Source: Gp6-AA40 sp036274155
GTDB taxonomy: Bacteria > Acidobacteriota > Vicinamibacteria > Vicinamibacterales > UBA2999
Direction of reading: 5' to 3'
DNA length: 64,000 bases
NCBI GenBank assembly: GCA_036274155.1
Contig: DASUGH010000183.1
Span: 1 to 64,000 of the forward strand
Position 1 is the first letter of the stretch; each line of letters starts with the position of its first letter. The translations under genes were made by a program, and so were the position numbers. The notes under the pieces were generated by a model. The model was not told the DNA's origin. It made no database searches and worked only from the letters and a program-made list of their open reading frames with translations. Positions 62,460 to 64,000 of the stretch are shown here, one piece after another.

Positions 62460-63755
62460 ATGCGGATTGTCGTGCTGGGTGGCGGCTTCGGTGGTGTGAC
62501 GACGGCTCGTCACCTGGAGCGCGAGTTGCGATCGCATCCCGACATCGAAATCACCCTCGTGAGCCGCGAGAACTTCTTCGTGCTCACACCCTTCCTTTTC
62601 GAGGCCTGCAGCGGCAGGCTGGAGCTTCGCCACTGCGCGCAGCCGATCCGAGCGGCGCTTCGGCGGAGCCGCTTCGTCGAGGCCCTGGTCGAAGGCGTGG
62701 ACGTGGACCGTCGTCTCGTTCGCGCAGTCGCAGCGGAGAACAACGCCTACGAGCTGCCCTACGACCATCTCGTCGTGGCGCTCGGGGCATCCACCAACGA
62801 GCGGCAGATTCCCGGCTCGGCGAACGCCTTCACGTTCAAGACCATGGCCGATGCGCTCGTGTTGAGGAATCACCTCATCGAACAGCTCGAACGCGCCGAC
62901 GCCGCCTCCGATTCGACGACGCGTCGCGGCTGTTTGACCGTCATCGTGATCGGCGGCGGACTCGTCGGCGTCGAACTGCTCGGCGAATTGACCGCGTTCG
63001 CCGACGACGTGCTGCGCTTCTATCCTCGCATCCGCCGCAGCGAGCTTCGCTTTCTGCTGTTCGAGGCCGGCGGTCGCATCCTGCCGGAGATCGACGCGGC
63101 GCTGGCAGTGGTTGCCGCTCGCGTGCTCCAGCGGCGCGGCGCTGACGTCCGCGTCGCCACTCCCGTCCGCTCGATCGAGGCCGGTCGTGTACACCTGGCG
63201 ACAGAGACCGTCGCGGCCAGCACGATCGTGCTGACGGCGGGCATCGTGCCCAGCGCCGTCGCGAGTGCGATAGCAGTCGGGCGCGATCAGCGGGGCCGCA
63301 TCGCCGTCGAGGGGACGATGCGCAGCCGCAGCCACCCGGACGTCTGGGCGCTCGGCGACTGCGCCGCCATTCCGGGTCCGGATGGCCGCCCGTATCCGGC
63401 GCTCGCCCAGCACACCGTCCGCGAGGCCAGGCATCTCGCGCGCAACATCCGAGCAGCAGTCGAGGGGCGCACCCCGGCGCCGTTCGTCTTCCACCCGCTC
63501 GGCACCATGGCGTCGCTCGGGCACACGCGCGCAGTCGCCCGGGTGTTCGGCGTGCGTCTCACGGGTTTCCCGGCCTGGTGGCTTCGGCGGACCTACTATC
63601 TGTTCCAGATGCCGCGCTGGGACCGGCGCCTCCGCATCGTCCTCGACTGGACAGTCGGCCTGTTCTTCAGACCGGACATTACCAAGGTGGAATTGCGCGT
63701 GGAGCGTGAGCAGGTCCACAAGGTAAGGGAGACAGCAGGCGCGATCCCGCACTGA
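62460..63755 (+). CDS. Type II NADH dehydrogenase-like (NDH-2) flavoprotein
   Basis: A 431-residue two-dinucleotide-domain flavoprotein: FAD-binding IVVLGGGFGGVTTARHLE at the start, NAD-binding VIVIGGGLVGVELLGEL in the middle, and WALGDCAAIPG near residue 300. The C-terminus carries amphipathic aromatic segments (FPAWWLRRTYYLFQMP) used by NDH-2 for membrane attachment. It should pass electrons from NAD(P)H to quinone without pumping protons. It begins 28 bp after the GAPDH gene, so NADH made by that enzyme may be its substrate; this is inference from order. Confidence 0.88.
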   Translation: MRIVVLGGGFGGVTTARHLERELRSHPDIEITLVSRENFFVLTPFLFEACSGRLELRHCAQPIRAALRRSRFVEALVEGVDVDRRLVRAVAAENNAYELPYDHLVVALGASTNERQIPGSANAFTFKTMADALVLRNHLIEQLERADAASDSTTRRGCLTVIVIGGGLVGVELLGELTAFADDVLRFYPRIRRSELRFLLFEAGGRILPEIDAALAVVAARVLQRRGADVRVATPVRSIEAGRVHLATETVAASTIVLTAGIVPSAVASAIAVGRDQRGRIAVEGTMRSRSHPDVWALGDCAAIPGPDGRPYPALAQHTVREARHLARNIRAAVEGRTPAPFVFHPLGTMASLGHTRAVARVFGVRLTGFPAWWLRRTYYLFQMPRWDRRLRIVLDWTVGLFFRPDITKVELRVEREQVHKVRETAGAIPH

Positions 63756-63806
63756 CGGCATTCCTGATATCAGGAGCCGCGACACCGCTCGTGTGAACCT
63801 CTTCGC

Positions 63807-64000
63807 CTAGGGAGACAGCCGGCCGCCGAGAATTCTCAGCACGGCCCCGACGCCGGATGGTGTCCCGGGCATCACTGCCGGCAGCACGAGGAGGGCGGCG
63901 ACCGCGCCGAGCGCAAGCATCCAGAACCGTTCGACGTCGGCCGCCATCCAGGCATCGAGTGCAGGAGCGCTCACGGCTGCAAGCATGGCTGCCGCTGCCA
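63807..64000 (-). CDS. C-terminal part of a membrane protein (runs off the window)
   Basis: The reverse strand reads AAAMLAAVSAPALDAWMAAD, then VERFWMLALGAVAALLVLPA, and ends VMPGTPSGVGAVLRILGGRLSP before the TAG at 63807-63809. One clear hydrophobic helix is followed by a short basic tail. Third positions are G/C-rich as in coding DNA. It is convergent with the NDH-2-like gene. Too little is visible for a family. Confidence 0.55.
   Translation of the reverse strand, partial: AAAAMLAAVSAPALDAWMAADVERFWMLALGAVAALLVLPAVMPGTPSGVGAVLRILGGRLSP

Overview
The window is high-GC bacterial chromosome with densely packed genes. It looks like an acidobacterium, most probably of the Vicinamibacteria type. 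This is inferred from gene content, not from a marker tree. The pointers are a VWFA-related protein of the acidobacterial family, an Oar-like TonB-dependent receptor with an N-terminal carboxypeptidase-regulatory domain, an M56 peptidase with its BlaI-type repressor, several BACON-repeat lipoproteins, and many secreted hydrolases and VOC proteins. No rRNA, tRNA, CRISPR array, phage or complete insertion sequence was seen. Co-translation is common: many adjacent genes share ATGA or GTGA start/stop overlaps.

Layout. 1-4.3 kb: end of a secreted protein, then a DinB / non-catalytic M16 / catalytic M16 operon, a PRC-barrel protein and a small membrane protein. 4.3-8.5 kb: monomeric isocitrate dehydrogenase flanked by palindromic repeats, then purE-purK. 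8.6-16.7 kb: surface-polysaccharide genes (GT-C type membrane glycosyltransferases, a GT2 transferase, two methyltransferases, polytopic membrane proteins). 16.8-22.3 kb: a tandem alpha/beta-hydrolase, a TPR protein with a C-terminal CxxCH motif co-translated with a LytS/LytTR two-component pair, and a Phd/PIN toxin-antitoxin pair. 22.5-31.3 kb: an Oar-like receptor, a DUF763 protein and a pectin/hexuronate group (GH28, esterase, altronate/galactarate dehydratase) split by a 284-bp nested hairpin.

31.3-38 kb: a 166-bp MITE-like element, gene remnants, a VOC protein, a DUF4331 protein, DUF4198 and HupE-like proteins, and an ECF sigma factor with a cupin anti-sigma factor. 38-45 kb: two tandem BACON lipoproteins with 11 and 3 modules, a solute-binding protein, a lipoprotein and a flavin oxidoreductase. 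45-56 kb: VWFA-like and carboxypeptidase-regulatory surface proteins, a third BACON lipoprotein with a Pro-rich and Gly/Asn tail, an XRE-cupin regulator, an SGNH-like protein and the M56/BlaI module. 56-64 kb: VOC proteins, a secreted protein of unknown role, a GH15 enzyme, archaeal-type (type II) GAPDH, an NDH-2-like dehydrogenase and the end of a membrane protein.

The clearest structure not explained by genes is the small palindromic elements. They comprise a dispersed 20-bp dyad family (at least seven copies, some in pairs or triplets, usually against gene ends), a 284-bp nested foldback, a 166-bp element with perfect 25-bp terminal inverted repeats, and 8- and 9-bp tandem repeats directly after stop codons. 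The most interesting gene-level leads are the TPR-CxxCH / LytS / LytTR operon, the BACON module expansion, and the ECF/cupin pair beside DUF4331/DUF4198 genes.
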